This document shows, in pieces, positions 46,223-61,040 of a stretch of DNA of 64,000 nucleotides. A program made the translations under genes and the position numbers. The stretch comes from Bosea vestrisii. Lineage in GTDB: Bacteria > Pseudomonadota > Alphaproteobacteria > Rhizobiales > Beijerinckiaceae. The stretch lies in assembly GCF_030144325.1 (NCBI RefSeq), contig NZ_CP126307.1, positions 496,001 to 560,000 of the forward strand. The letters are read 5' to 3'. Within the stretch, counting starts at the first letter, position 1; every line of letters starts with the position of its first letter. The notes beneath the pieces were generated by a model that did no database searches, had not been told where the DNA came from, and saw only the letters and a list, made by a program, of their open reading frames with translations.

Positions 46223-47748
46223 TCAAGCCAGCGAGGTCTCTTCCAGCGAATAGGCCGAGAAAAATTCGTGCCGCCCGGCAGAGCCTTGAAGCCGGTCACG
46301 CCCTTGACCATGCCATAGCCCTGGGAGCGCCAGGCGAGACCGACGAGCGGCGCCTGCTCCAGCGCGAGCTTCTCGAGCTCGGCATAGATGGCCTTGCGCT
46401 TGGCGATGTCGAACTCGGCGCGTCCCTTGGCGAAGAGAGCGTGGAGCTCCGGCGTCGGCAGACCAAAGCTGCGCGAGATGTTCGGCGGTAACTCGCCGTC
46501 GAGCAGCGGTGCGAGCCCGTCCGGATCGTTGTTGTCGGCCGTCGTGCCCTGGACGCAAAATTCGTAGCGCCCCTTGCCGCCGAGATCGACGCGCGAGGCC
46601 CAGTCCGGCAGGTTGAGTTTCACGTCGATGCCGATCTCGCCGAGATGGGCCTGCACCACCTCGGCCGTCGATTTGTGCATGCCGTATTGCGCCGTCGAGA
46701 GCAGCGTGCAGGAGAAGCCCTTCGGGACGCCGGCTTCCGCCATCAGCTTCCTGGCCCTGTCGGGATCATAGCTCCAGAATTTCGCCCGCCCGGCATCGTA
46801 ATAGGGGCTGGTATCGGGGATCGGGATGCCCTGGAGCGGCGTGCCGCGCCCGAAGAAGGCAGCTTGGACGATATCCTCGCGCCGGATGGCGAAACCGACC
46901 GCCTGGCGCAGGCGCGAATCCTTGAACGGCCCGCTGGTGCCGTTGAAGTTCAGCCCCATGAAGGGGCCGTTGGCGGCATCGAGCTTGAGGCGCGGGTCCT
47001 TCTCGATCGCCGCCATGTGCTGCCAAGGCACGTATTCGATCAGATCGATATCGCCGGCCTGGAGCGCGGCGACGCGCAGGTTCTCATCGGCATAGGCCGT
47101 GAGCTTGATGCCGGCGAGTCTGGGCAGGCCTGGCTTGTAGTATTTGTCGAAGGCCGCGACCTCGATCGAGACGCCGCGCTCCTGGTCCTTGACGACGAAC
47201 GGGCCCGCGCCGACGCCGAGGCCACGCCCCTCGAGCGAGTCCTTGGCGATGATCGGCGCGTGCGGGCTGGCGAGCCAGATCGGCAGCGTCACTGTCGGCT
47301 GCTTCATGACGATACGGACGGTGCGGGGATCGGGCGTCTCGATCGTCTCGATGCCGCCGAACTCGGCCCTGAGGAAGGCGGTGGAATTCGGCGCGGCGAT
47401 CTGCTCCAGCGTCCATTTCACGTCGTCGGCCGTCACGGGCTTGCCGTTATGGAAGCTCGCCTGCCGCAGCTTGAAGATCCATCCGGTCGGCCCGTCCTGC
47501 GTCCAGGATTCCGCGAGCTCGGGCCGGACCTCGCCCTTTTCGTCGAAGCCGGTCAGGCCGCGGAAGATCAGGAGCTTCACGGTCAGCGCGGCGGTGCCCG
47601 TATGGACCCATGGTTGCAGGCTCGGCGGAAAGCTCGACAGACCGAAGCGCAGGACCTTCCTTGCTGGTATCTGGGAGAAGGCGGAGGCCGTAACCAGGGG
47701 AAAGCTGGCTCCGGCGGCAAGAAGGGCACGGCGCGAAATCATCGTCAT
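46223..47748 (-). CDS. Second dipeptide/opine-type ABC substrate-binding protein, frameshifted at an A5 tract
   Basis: A family 5 binding protein with a twin-arginine signal (MTMISRRALLAAG ... ASAFSQ). It is a close paralogue of the protein at 29737-31270. The first frame runs past KALPGGTNF into unrelated residues. One extra base in the A5 run at 46260-46264 gives NFFSAYSLEETSLA and a stop at 46223, making 508 residues with a normal end. The promoter carries the TTGGTGTATACCAA operator, with TTGACG just upstream. No permease genes adjoin it on this strand, so it may feed one of the two Dpp-type channels in the island. Confidence 0.82.
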
Positions 47749-47785
47749 CGGAGATCCCCTTGTTATCGGCCTTAAGCAGCATGGA

Positions 47786-47799
47786 TTGGTGTATACCAA
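47786..47799. promoter_or_regulatory. frl-type operator before the second binding protein
   Basis: TTGGTGTATACCAA is a 14-bp near-perfect palindrome 38-51 bp upstream of the minus-strand start at 47748. On that strand a TTGACG box immediately precedes it, so the operator would lie between -35 and -10. It matches the sites at 43726 and 47924. Confidence 0.7.
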
Positions 47800-47900
47800 A
47801 CGTCAATCGCGTCCTCGCTTGGCGGTGGTGCGCGTCTTTTTTGGGCGCAAGGCCATGTCGGGTCTCCTTTGATTTCTACGCGCCCTTGCCGCCGGCATCC

Positions 47901-47935
47901 TTGACAGCGTTGATCCACTTAAGTGGTATATACCA
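47901..47935 (+). promoter_or_regulatory. Promoter with overlapping frl-type operator before the Rid gene
   Basis: TTGACA (47901-47906) and TGGTAT (47924-47929) are 17 bp apart, an ideal sigma-70 spacing. The perfect palindrome TGGTATATACCA (47924-47935) covers the -10 box, which would let a bound repressor block transcription. It drives the plus-strand Rid, oxidase, SDR and importer genes. Confidence 0.7.
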
Positions 47936-48022
47936 ATCTTGCCTGCGCTGAGCGGGCAAGCGATCGCCGACGCGCGGTGAGAGCTGCCGTGCTCCGCCGA
48001 CCATGCCTGAAGGAGGTGCGCC

Positions 48023-48451
48023 GTGAGCGAGATCATCAAAGTCAAATCCGGGAGCAAGTACGAGAATCTGAACAGCTACTCGCGGCTGGTGGTCGCCGGC
48101 GACATGATCTTCGTCTCCAACACGGCCGGGCGGAACTATAAGACCCGCGCCATCGCCAGCGACGCCAGGGGCCAGGCCGAGCAGGCCTTCCGCAATATCG
48201 AGGGCGCGCTCGCCGCCGTCGACGCCTCGCTCAAGGACGTCGTCGCGATCAAGGTCTTCGTGCCGGACATCGCCGACATGGAGGCGGTCGGCGAGGTCGT
48301 CGGACTCAAGTTCCGGGGCATCGACCCCGCCAACACCACGACCTGCACGCCGCTCGGCCAGCCTGAGCTCAAAGTCGAGTTCGAGGTGACGGCCTATCGC
48401 CGCCGCAGGCCGGACGAAGCCGAAAAGCGCATCAGCGTCGATCTTTCCTGA
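48023..48451 (+). CDS. Rid-family protein (YjgF/YER057c superfamily)
   Basis: A 142-residue protein of the Rid fold, which is usually a trimer. GTG 48023 is the start, with an ideal AAGGAGG at 48010-48016. The family core is FVSNTAGRNYK, QAEQAFRNIEGALAAVDASL and VVAIKVFVPDI. RidA enamine/imine deaminases use an Arg before the VE-E strand. Here the segment is PELKVEFEVTAY with Lys, so it is probably not a classical RidA deaminase but one of the other Rid subfamilies. These often accompany amine oxidases and may handle reactive imines. An oxidase of that type follows ten bases later. Confidence 0.8.
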   Translation: MSEIIKVKSGSKYENLNSYSRLVVAGDMIFVSNTAGRNYKTRAIASDARGQAEQAFRNIEGALAAVDASLKDVVAIKVFVPDIADMEAVGEVVGLKFRGIDPANTTTCTPLGQPELKVEFEVTAYRRRRPDEAEKRISVDLS

Positions 48452-48461
48452 GCCTGTCGAC

Positions 48462-49619
48462 ATGCCGGACGTCGTCATCGTCGGAGGCGGGATCAGCGGC
48501 GCGGCCGCAGCCTACGAGATCGCGCGCGCCGGTCATTCGGTGACATTGTTCGAGGCCCGCAGCCTCGCGGCCATGGCATCCGGCTGGACCTTGGGCGGCG
48601 TCAGGCAATCCGGGCGCGACCCGGCCGAACTGCCGCTGGCGAAGGCCGCCGTCGAACGCTGGGGTGGGCTCGACGAGGAACTCGGCGCGGCGACCGGCTA
48701 TCGCCGGCGCGGCAATCTGCGTCTTGCGCGGACGGAAGCCGAGGTCGAGGTGATCCGCGAGCTGGTTGTCCGGCAGCGACAGCTCGGCCTCGCCATCGAC
48801 TATCTGCCGGACAATGCGGCGATCAGGGCGATCGCGCCGGCCATCGGCCCGTCGATCCTCGCCGCCTCGTTCTGCTCGGGCGACGGCCATGCCGACCCGG
48901 TTCCGGTGGTGCGGGCTTTCGCAGCGGCTGCCGCACGTCATGGCGCGACCATCCGTGACGGCATCGGCGTAAAGGCGCTGAAGCGAACCGGCGACACGGT
49001 CACAGGCGTCGAGACCTCAGAGGGCGCGAGCGTGCCCGCCGGGCGCGTCATCCTGGCGACTGGCATCCATGCGCCTGAGCTGCTGCGGCCGCTAGGGCTT
49101 GATCTGCCGCTGCGAGTCAAGCTCGTCTGCGTCATGCAGAGCGTGCCGCTGCCGCCACTGGTCGAGCAGGTCTTCGGCGTCGCCAATGCCGACGCCGCCG
49201 GCCGGCAGGAGGTCGATGGCCGCCTGCGCGTTACCACCGGCATCGGCGACTGGCCGCATGAGCCGGCCTCCTGGACAATGGACGCGCTGGCTCCGCGCGC
49301 GGCGGACATCGCCGCCTTGATCGGGCGGGTGACGCAGGTTTTGCCGGCTGCCGCCGATGCCGGGATCGCGCGCCTCTGGGGCGGGTTGATCGACCTCACG
49401 CCCGATGCGCTGCCGGCGATCGACGCCCATACCGGCCTTGACGGCCTGATCGTCGCGGCCGGTTTCTCCGGGCACGGCTTCGGCATCGGCCCGGTCACCG
49501 GCGAAATCCTCGCCGACCTTGCGCTGTCGAAGCAGCCGCGCTTCGACCTCACCCCGTTCAGGCTGGACCGCTTCGCAGGCGAACCGGCGACGGACGCCGC
49601 GCTGACGCTGCAGGGCTAG
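48462..49619 (+). CDS. FAD-dependent oxidoreductase of the DAAO family
   Basis: A 385-residue flavoprotein with the N-terminal PDVVIVGGGISGAAAAYEIA and acidic LFEAR end of the Rossmann fold. ASGWTLGGVRQSGRDP follows, and the C-terminal LIVAAGFSGHGFGIGPVTGE closes the FAD site. It is related to, but clearly distinct from, the oxidase at 44706-46028. It is co-transcribed with a Rid protein, a pairing known for enzymes that release imines. The substrate is likely an amine or amino acid derived from the imported compound. Confidence 0.83.
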   Translation: MPDVVIVGGGISGAAAAYEIARAGHSVTLFEARSLAAMASGWTLGGVRQSGRDPAELPLAKAAVERWGGLDEELGAATGYRRRGNLRLARTEAEVEVIRELVVRQRQLGLAIDYLPDNAAIRAIAPAIGPSILAASFCSGDGHADPVPVVRAFAAAAARHGATIRDGIGVKALKRTGDTVTGVETSEGASVPAGRVILATGIHAPELLRPLGLDLPLRVKLVCVMQSVPLPPLVEQVFGVANADAAGRQEVDGRLRVTTGIGDWPHEPASWTMDALAPRAADIAALIGRVTQVLPAAADAGIARLWGGLIDLTPDALPAIDAHTGLDGLIVAAGFSGHGFGIGPVTGEILADLALSKQPRFDLTPFRLDRFAGEPATDAALTLQG

Positions 49620-49631
49620 AGGACATCGCAG

Positions 49632-50345
49632 ATGCTTGCCCCCATGGGACGCGTGATCCTGATCTCGGGCGCCAATCGCGGCATCGGCCGCGCGGTTGCC
49701 GAGGCGCTGCATGAGGAGGGTTACAGCCTGAGCCTTGGCGGGCGCGACCTCGACTCGCTCAAGACAATGAGCGCCGGCTGGGCTTCAGGCCGTGTCCACA
49801 TCGCGCGCTACGACGCGCAGGATTGGACAAGCCACCGCGCCTGGACGGATGCCGTGATGGCGCGTTTCGGCCGGATCGACGGGCTCGTCAACAATGCCGG
49901 CATGCATTCGTCGATCACGCTGCGCGCTCCGGACGAAGCCGAGCTCGATGCGATCTGGGCGGTGAACTGCAAAGGCCCGCTCAACCTGATCCATTGCGCG
50001 CTGCCGCATCTCGAGGCGAGCGGCTCAGGGCGCATCGTCAATGTCGCATCGATGTCGGGCAAGCGCGTGCGCAACGACCATGTCGCCTACAACATGACCA
50101 AGCATGCCCTGGTGGCGCTGACCCATGCGGCGCGCCGGATTGCCTGGGACAAGGGCGTACGAGCGACCGCGCTCTGCCCCTCTTTCGTGCCGACCGACAT
50201 GACGGCGGCGAGCAAGGCGATGGCACGCCAGGACATGACCCAGCCCGCCGATCTGGCGCAGCTGGTTGCCACGGTCCTCGCGCTGCCCAACAATGCCTCG
50301 GTCGCGGAATTGCTGGTCAATTGCAGGCTGGAGGACATGCTCTAG
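49632..50345 (+). CDS. Short-chain dehydrogenase/reductase
   Basis: A 237-residue classical SDR. It has the cofactor loop ISGANRGIGRAVAEAL, LVNNAGMHS, catalytic Ser in IVNVASMSG, and Tyr and Lys in VAYNMTKHALVAL. The Arg after the glycine loop suggests a preference for NADP or mixed use. The start may be ATG 49632 or 49644, and the first is used here. It follows the oxidase by 12 bp in the operon driven from 47901. It probably reduces or oxidises a carbonyl intermediate of the pathway. Confidence 0.85.
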   Translation: MLAPMGRVILISGANRGIGRAVAEALHEEGYSLSLGGRDLDSLKTMSAGWASGRVHIARYDAQDWTSHRAWTDAVMARFGRIDGLVNNAGMHSSITLRAPDEAELDAIWAVNCKGPLNLIHCALPHLEASGSGRIVNVASMSGKRVRNDHVAYNMTKHALVALTHAARRIAWDKGVRATALCPSFVPTDMTAASKAMARQDMTQPADLAQLVATVLALPNNASVAELLVNCRLEDML

Positions 50346-50466
50346 GCGCGGAGACCGAAGGGCAAAGACAGGACAGAATTCGCGCTCCAGACGGGGCGTC
50401 CTGCTCAGCTATCACCGGCACAAAGCCGGGATCGTCGATACCCAACAAGAACGCAGGGGAACAGCA

Positions 50467-52020
50467 ATGAAACGAACCGGATCAATCGTCGCCGCCATGC
50501 TGGCCGGCGCGCTGCTGGCGACGCCCGCGCTGGCACAGAAGACGGTGCTGACCGTCGGCATGCAGAGCTCTGATGCCGGCGTGCTCGACCCGCATCTGAA
50601 TTCCGGCACGCCCGGCAAGGCGCTGCTGAACTGGATGTTCAACGGACTGGTACGGATCAAGCCCGGCGAACTCTCGCCCGAATTCATCGAGCCCGATCTC
50701 GCCGAGAGCTGGACCGCCTCGGCGGACGGCAAGGAATGGACCTTCAAGCTGCGCCAGGGCGTGCAGTGCCATCACGGCTATGGCGAGTTCACCTCGGCGG
50801 ACGCGGTCTATTCGCTGAACCGGGCCGCAACCAAGGAAAGCTCGGCCTTTTCGTCGGATTATGGCGCCTTCGACAAGGTCGAGGCCCCCGACAAATACAC
50901 CGTCAAGATCACGCTGAAGCAGGCCATTCCGAGCCTGCTCGGCATCGTCATGAACTATCATGGCGGCAACATGGTCTGTAAGAAGGCCGCCGAAGAACTG
51001 GGCAAGGATGGCTTCGCCAAGAAGCCTGTCGGCACCGGCCCGTTCATGTTCTCCGAATATGTGCCGCAGCAATACGCCAAGCTCGTCGCCAACCCGAACT
51101 ACTTCCGGGCCAAGCCGAAGCTGACCGAGATCCTCTACCGCTTCATCCCGTCGGATTCCTCGCGCGACCTCGCCTTCCAGTCCGGCGAACTCGACATGAT
51201 GCTCGGCCGGCAGGAGCAGGCCTGGGTCGACCGCATGAACGCCTTGCCCGGCGTCAAGGTGGTGGCGATGGGCCCGGCCGAAATGTCGGTGCTGCATCTC
51301 AATATGAGCCAGCCGCCGCTCGACAACCTCAAGGTTCGCCAGGCGATCGCCCATGCGATCGACCGCAACGCGATCTGGCAGTTCCGCGGTAAGAACATCT
51401 CGCGCCCGGCCGTCTCGGTGGTACCTTCGGGCTATCTCGGCACGGACGAGAAGGCAGCTCTGCTGCCCTTCGACCTCGCCAAGTCGAAGGCGCTGCTGGC
51501 GGAGGCCGGCTTCCCCAACGGCGTCACGATCAAGACGATCAATACGACGCTGCCCTCGATGCTCAGCTTCACCGAGGCGACGCAGGCGCTGCTGAAGCGG
51601 GCGGGCATCACATTGGAGATCCAGCCGGTGGAGCATGCGACCTTCCACCAGCAAATCCGGCAGGACTTGTCGCAGGTTGTGCATTTCCAGGCGGCGCGCT
51701 TCCCCGTCGCGGATGTCTATCTCTCGCAGTTCTTCCACTCGCGCGCGATCGTGAAAACCCCGACGGCGGTGACGAACTTCTCGCATTGCAAGGTCGCCGA
51801 TGCCGAGATCGATGCGGCCCGGTCGGAGACCGACAAGGCCAAGCAGCTCGCGCTCTGGAAGACGGCGCAGGAGAAGATCATCAAGGAAGTCTGCGCGATC
51901 CCAGTCAACGAGATGATGCAGCTCTGGGCCTACAAGGACAGCCTCGACCTCGGCTACGAGCTCAAGGCTTCGCTGAATCTCGGCCCGCCGGTGCTCGAGA
52001 CCACGCGCTTCACCAAGTGA
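50467..52020 (+). CDS. Dipeptide-type ABC substrate-binding protein
   Basis: A 517-residue periplasmic protein. A Sec signal peptide, MKRTGSIVAAMLAGALLATP to ALAQ, is followed by the family 5 core (AESWTASADGKEWTFKLRQG, FMFSEYVPQQYAKLVANPNY, NLKVRQAIAHAIDRNAIW). AGGGGA lies six bases before the ATG, and the open frame upstream is ignored. It is distinct from the two Tat-exported paralogues of the island. It heads a complete importer with DppB-, DppC- and fused DppDF-type genes directly downstream. Confidence 0.9.
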   Translation: MKRTGSIVAAMLAGALLATPALAQKTVLTVGMQSSDAGVLDPHLNSGTPGKALLNWMFNGLVRIKPGELSPEFIEPDLAESWTASADGKEWTFKLRQGVQCHHGYGEFTSADAVYSLNRAATKESSAFSSDYGAFDKVEAPDKYTVKITLKQAIPSLLGIVMNYHGGNMVCKKAAEELGKDGFAKKPVGTGPFMFSEYVPQQYAKLVANPNYFRAKPKLTEILYRFIPSDSSRDLAFQSGELDMMLGRQEQAWVDRMNALPGVKVVAMGPAEMSVLHLNMSQPPLDNLKVRQAIAHAIDRNAIWQFRGKNISRPAVSVVPSGYLGTDEKAALLPFDLAKSKALLAEAGFPNGVTIKTINTTLPSMLSFTEATQALLKRAGITLEIQPVEHATFHQQIRQDLSQVVHFQAARFPVADVYLSQFFHSRAIVKTPTAVTNFSHCKVADAEIDAARSETDKAKQLALWKTAQEKIIKEVCAIPVNEMMQLWAYKDSLDLGYELKASLNLGPPVLETTRFTK

Positions 52021-52076
52021 CCCTCAGGGAGCGGCCTTAAGACGGCCGCTCCCTTTCTCTTGCTTGCGGCGGCATC

Positions 52077-53015
52077 ATGGGCGCCTTCCTCGTCAAACGG
52101 CTCGGCTTCGCCGTCGTCACACTCTGGGCGGTGCTCTCGCTCGTCTTCGTCGTGGTGCGGATCGTGCCGGGCGACCCGGCGCAGGTCATTCTCGGCGACC
52201 AGGCCGATGCGACCGCGATCGCTGCGATGCGCACCAGGCTGGGGCTCGATGCCCCGGTGATCGAGCAATACTGGACCTTCCTCTCCGGGGCGCTGCGGGG
52301 CGACTGGGGCGTGTCGCTGGTCACTGGCCGGCCGGTGATCCAGGAGATCCTCGCCGTCCTGCCCTGGACCATCGAGCTGACACTGGTCTCGATGGCGATC
52401 GGCGTCGCGATCGGCGTGCCGCTCGGGGTCTGGGCTGCGATCAATCGCAACCACATGCCGGACTATGTGACGCGTATCGCCTCGCTGCTCGGCCTGTCCT
52501 TTCCGCCCTTCGTCTCGGCGATCATCCTGCTGATCGTCTTCGCGATCGTGCTGCGCTGGTTCCCGGTGATCAGCGCCGGCTCCGGCTCTCCCTCGGCCTG
52601 GTTCCAGGCGATGGCGCTGCCGGCGCTCAATCTCGGCCTGATCATGGCCGCCTACATCACCCGCGTCGCCCGCTCGGCCATGCTGGAGGTGCTGCAGGAG
52701 GACTATGTCCGCAGCGCACGGGCCAAGGGCGTGCCCTGGCGCGTCGTGGTCTGGAAGCACGCGCTGCGCAACGCGCTGATCCCGGTCATCACCATCGTGG
52801 GTCTGTATCTCGGCATCCTGATCGGCAATTCGGTGCTGACAGAGATCGTCTTCAACCGGCCCGGTCTCGGCAAGCTGATCATCGGCGCGCTGAACCAGCG
52901 CGACTACACCATGCTGCAGGGCATGATGGTGATCTACACGCTGATCGTCGTGCTGGTGAACATCGCCACCGACCTAACCTACGCCGTCGTCGATCCAAGA
53001 GTGAAACTGTCATGA
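52077..53015 (+). CDS. ABC transporter permease, DppB type
   Basis: A 312-residue membrane protein. It has RIVPGDPAQVILGDQAD near residue 30, the TM2 region LTLVSMAIGVAIGVPLGVWA, the coupling loop EDYVRSARAKGVPWRVVVW near 205, and TEIVFNRPGLGKLIIGALNQRDY near the end. It follows the binding protein by 56 bp and forms the translocation channel with the DppC-type protein encoded 13 bp downstream. Confidence 0.9.
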   Translation: MGAFLVKRLGFAVVTLWAVLSLVFVVVRIVPGDPAQVILGDQADATAIAAMRTRLGLDAPVIEQYWTFLSGALRGDWGVSLVTGRPVIQEILAVLPWTIELTLVSMAIGVAIGVPLGVWAAINRNHMPDYVTRIASLLGLSFPPFVSAIILLIVFAIVLRWFPVISAGSGSPSAWFQAMALPALNLGLIMAAYITRVARSAMLEVLQEDYVRSARAKGVPWRVVVWKHALRNALIPVITIVGLYLGILIGNSVLTEIVFNRPGLGKLIIGALNQRDYTMLQGMMVIYTLIVVLVNIATDLTYAVVDPRVKLS

Positions 53016-53028
53016 GGGTGAAGCTGGC

Positions 53029-53915
53029 ATGAGCACCTCGGTTCATGATGCCGGCCAGGCTGCGCCGCCGCGCCTGCGTTGGCTTTCGGCCACGATCGGC
53101 GCCTTCAACGCCAACAAGACCTCCTGGGTCGGACTTGTCATCGTCGTCGCAGTAATCCTGGCCGCTGTGTTCGCGCCGGTCATCGCCCCGCATGACCCGC
53201 TCGAGCAGGACATCCTGTCACGCCTCCAGCCGCCGCATGACAATTTCTATCTCGGCACCGATTATTTCGGCCGCGACATCCTCTCCCGCCTGCTCTACGG
53301 CGCGCGCATCTCGCTCGTCATCGGTGTTGCCTCGACCGTGATCGCGCTGGTGCTCGGCTCGCTGATCGGCATCCTCGCCGGCTGGTATGGCGGGAAGTTC
53401 GATGTCGTCGTGATGCAGACGATGGACATCCTGCTCGCCTTCCCCTCGCTCATCCTCGGCCTAATCCTGGTCGCGATGCTCGGCCCCTCAATGGAGAACA
53501 TCACCATCGCGATCGCGCTGACCTCGATTCCCTCCTTTGCCCGCATCGCCCGGGCGCCGACGATCTCGGTCAAGGAGCGCGACTATATCGAGGCTGGTCG
53601 GGCGCTGGCCTTCTCCGACGTCCGGATCATGGCGGGCCACATCCTGCCCAACATCTTCCCCGAGATCTTGGTGATGGGCTCGCTCTGGCTCGCCAACGCG
53701 ATCCGCACCGAGGCCTCGCTCGCCTTTGTCGGGCTCGGCGTGAAGCCGCCGATCCCGACCTGGGGCGGCATGATCCGCGAGGGCTTCGAGAACATCCTCG
53801 ATAGCTACTGGCTGGTGCTGGCGCCGAGCATCGCCATCCTTATCATCGTCTTTGCGCTCAACATCCTCGGCGACGGTCTGCGCGACGCCATCGACCCCAA
53901 GCTGAAGGGCGAACG

Positions 53916-53919
<4 letters not shown>
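53029..53919 (+). CDS. ABC transporter permease, DppC type
   Basis: A 296-residue membrane protein with a polar N-terminus, the first helix VGLVIVVAVILAAVFAPVIA, then NFYLGTDYFGRDILSRLLYG. The coupling loop is KERDYIEAGRALAFSDVRI, and TEASLAFVGLGVKPPIPTWGG follows. Its stop overlaps the start of the ATPase gene (ATGA), tying channel and motor expression together. Confidence 0.9.
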
Positions 53920-55730
<1,811 letters not shown>

Positions 55731-55914
55731 CGGAGACGGCCCCCGCACGGGCTCAAGAGGCGAAGAAGAGGTACCCAGCCTCGCCTCGCGGCGCGAAGGC
55801 CCGCTAGTCAAGAAAAGGCGCCCGGTTTGACCCGGCCGCCCTCTCTCATTCGCGGAACTTTTCCTGCAATCGCGGCAACACTATGCCTCGACTTTCATCA
55901 GTTGAAGCCCAACC

Positions 55915-59640
<3,726 letters not shown>

Positions 59641-60344
59641 AAGCTTCGTCCCCAATGCTTGCCGCGGACGCACCCTGGCGCCCCGCGCGGCCGGTTGCTC
59701 ACCGGCTCCTGATGGCAGTCCAACTCGGTTTGATGCCCCTGGATCCCGCGGCGGTGTCACCCCGCCGTCGAGCGTCCGGTTGCGACCAGGCGGAGCATAC
59801 GTCGCCGTTCGCCGTCGCCATTGCTGGCGCGCCGCGGTGATCGCCCGACCCATCTGGGAACTCGTTTCGCGGGTCGAAAAAGGCGTCTCCGCCAGCCGTC
59901 ACGCGACTGTCAAAATTTAGTCCCGATTGGGTCGCGCCGTCAAGGATTAGTGCGCAGCGATAGGTGTGGATACGACATGTTGTAGGAAGATGTGGATCAC
60001 GGGGATAAGTTTCAAGGCACCGGCTAAGCCCAAGGAATCTCATGCGGAATCGCAGCGGCGTTGCCAGCTTGCAACGATCCTTGCCGGTGTGAAACCACTA
60101 AAATCCACCGGACCATGGTTAACCGAGCGTCAACAGGACTGTCGCGACCTACCAGCGAAAGCACTCCCTGCGCCGGCAGCCACAAGTGCTTGAATCCGCG
60201 CGATGCTTGGCCAGCTGGGCGCGATTTCGGAGGGGGCGCGATGCGTTTCGAATCATGACCGAATCGTGGCGAGGGTTGCGATGACGCTGCTGACGGAATT
60301 GGTCAGGCCCGCCGCCTAGCTGCAAAAGCAGCTGGAGAGCCGCC
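59641..60344. other. Intergenic promoter region of nrdJ and the NIPSNAP gene
   Basis: On the minus strand TTGACG (59938-59943) and TAAATT (59914-59919) form a plausible promoter with 18-bp spacing, implying an nrdJ leader near 270 nt. TACGACATGTTGTA at 59973-59986 is a 12-of-14 palindrome just upstream and could be an NrdR-type box, though only one is seen. No B12 riboswitch core was recognised by eye. Close to the right end AGCTGC-AAAA-GCAGCT (60318-60333) forms a small hairpin directly before the GGAGAG ribosome site of the next gene. Confidence 0.4.
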
Positions 60345-61040
60345 ATGACCGACACCGTCTTCGAACTGCGCCGCTACACCTTGAAGCCCGGCACGCGCGA
60401 GGCCTTGATCCACGTCTTCGACACCCATCTCGTCGAGACGCAGGAAGCGGTGGGCATGAGCGTCATCTGCCAGTTCCGCGATCCGGCGGCACCCGACCAG
60501 TTCGTCTGGTTCCGCGGCTTTGCCGACCAGGCGGCGCGGACCCGCGCCCTCCCCGCCTTCTATGGCGGCCCGGTCTGGGCTGAGCACGGCCCCGCCGCGA
60601 ACGAGACCATGCTCGCCTGGCACGACGTGCTGATGCTGAAGTCGGCCGCGCCGGGCTCTGGCTTCGATACGCAGGGTCTCGAACGACTGCCGCCGGGAAC
60701 GATCGATCTCGAAGACGGGCACAATTACATCGTCGCCATCCATCATCTCGCGCCAGGGGCAGCCGACGCCGGGGCGACGCTTGCAGCGAAGGCGATCGCC
60801 GACGCGGTCCGCTCAACTGGCGGCGCAGTGATCGCCAGCCTGATCACGGATCGCAGCGAGAACGGCTTCAGACGCCTGCCCGTGCGCGAGGGCGAATGCG
60901 TCGCCGTCACGCTCGTCCGGCCAGCGGTCGCGCAGGCGATACCGGCGCTCGAAGCGGCTTTGCGCGCGGTTCCAATCGGCAGCAGCCGGGCACCGGATAT
61001 CGCCCGCCTCGTACCGACCGCGCACTCGTTGCTGCGTTAG
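60345..61040 (+). CDS. NIPSNAP family protein
   Basis: A 231-residue protein with a ferredoxin-like alpha/beta barrel repeat. The N-terminal half shows the family pattern VFELRRYTLKPGTREALIHVF, QFRDPAAPDQFVWFRGFAD and AFYGGPVWAEH. The second half (HNYIVAIHHLAP, then FRRLPVREGECVAVTLVR) looks like a diverged second copy. No enzymatic role is established for bacterial members. No signal peptide is seen. GGAGAG precedes the ATG. It is followed on the same strand by a secreted serine hydrolase, without obvious functional link. Confidence 0.8.
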   Translation: MTDTVFELRRYTLKPGTREALIHVFDTHLVETQEAVGMSVICQFRDPAAPDQFVWFRGFADQAARTRALPAFYGGPVWAEHGPAANETMLAWHDVLMLKSAAPGSGFDTQGLERLPPGTIDLEDGHNYIVAIHHLAPGAADAGATLAAKAIADAVRSTGGAVIASLITDRSENGFRRLPVREGECVAVTLVRPAVAQAIPALEAALRAVPIGSSRAPDIARLVPTAHSLLR

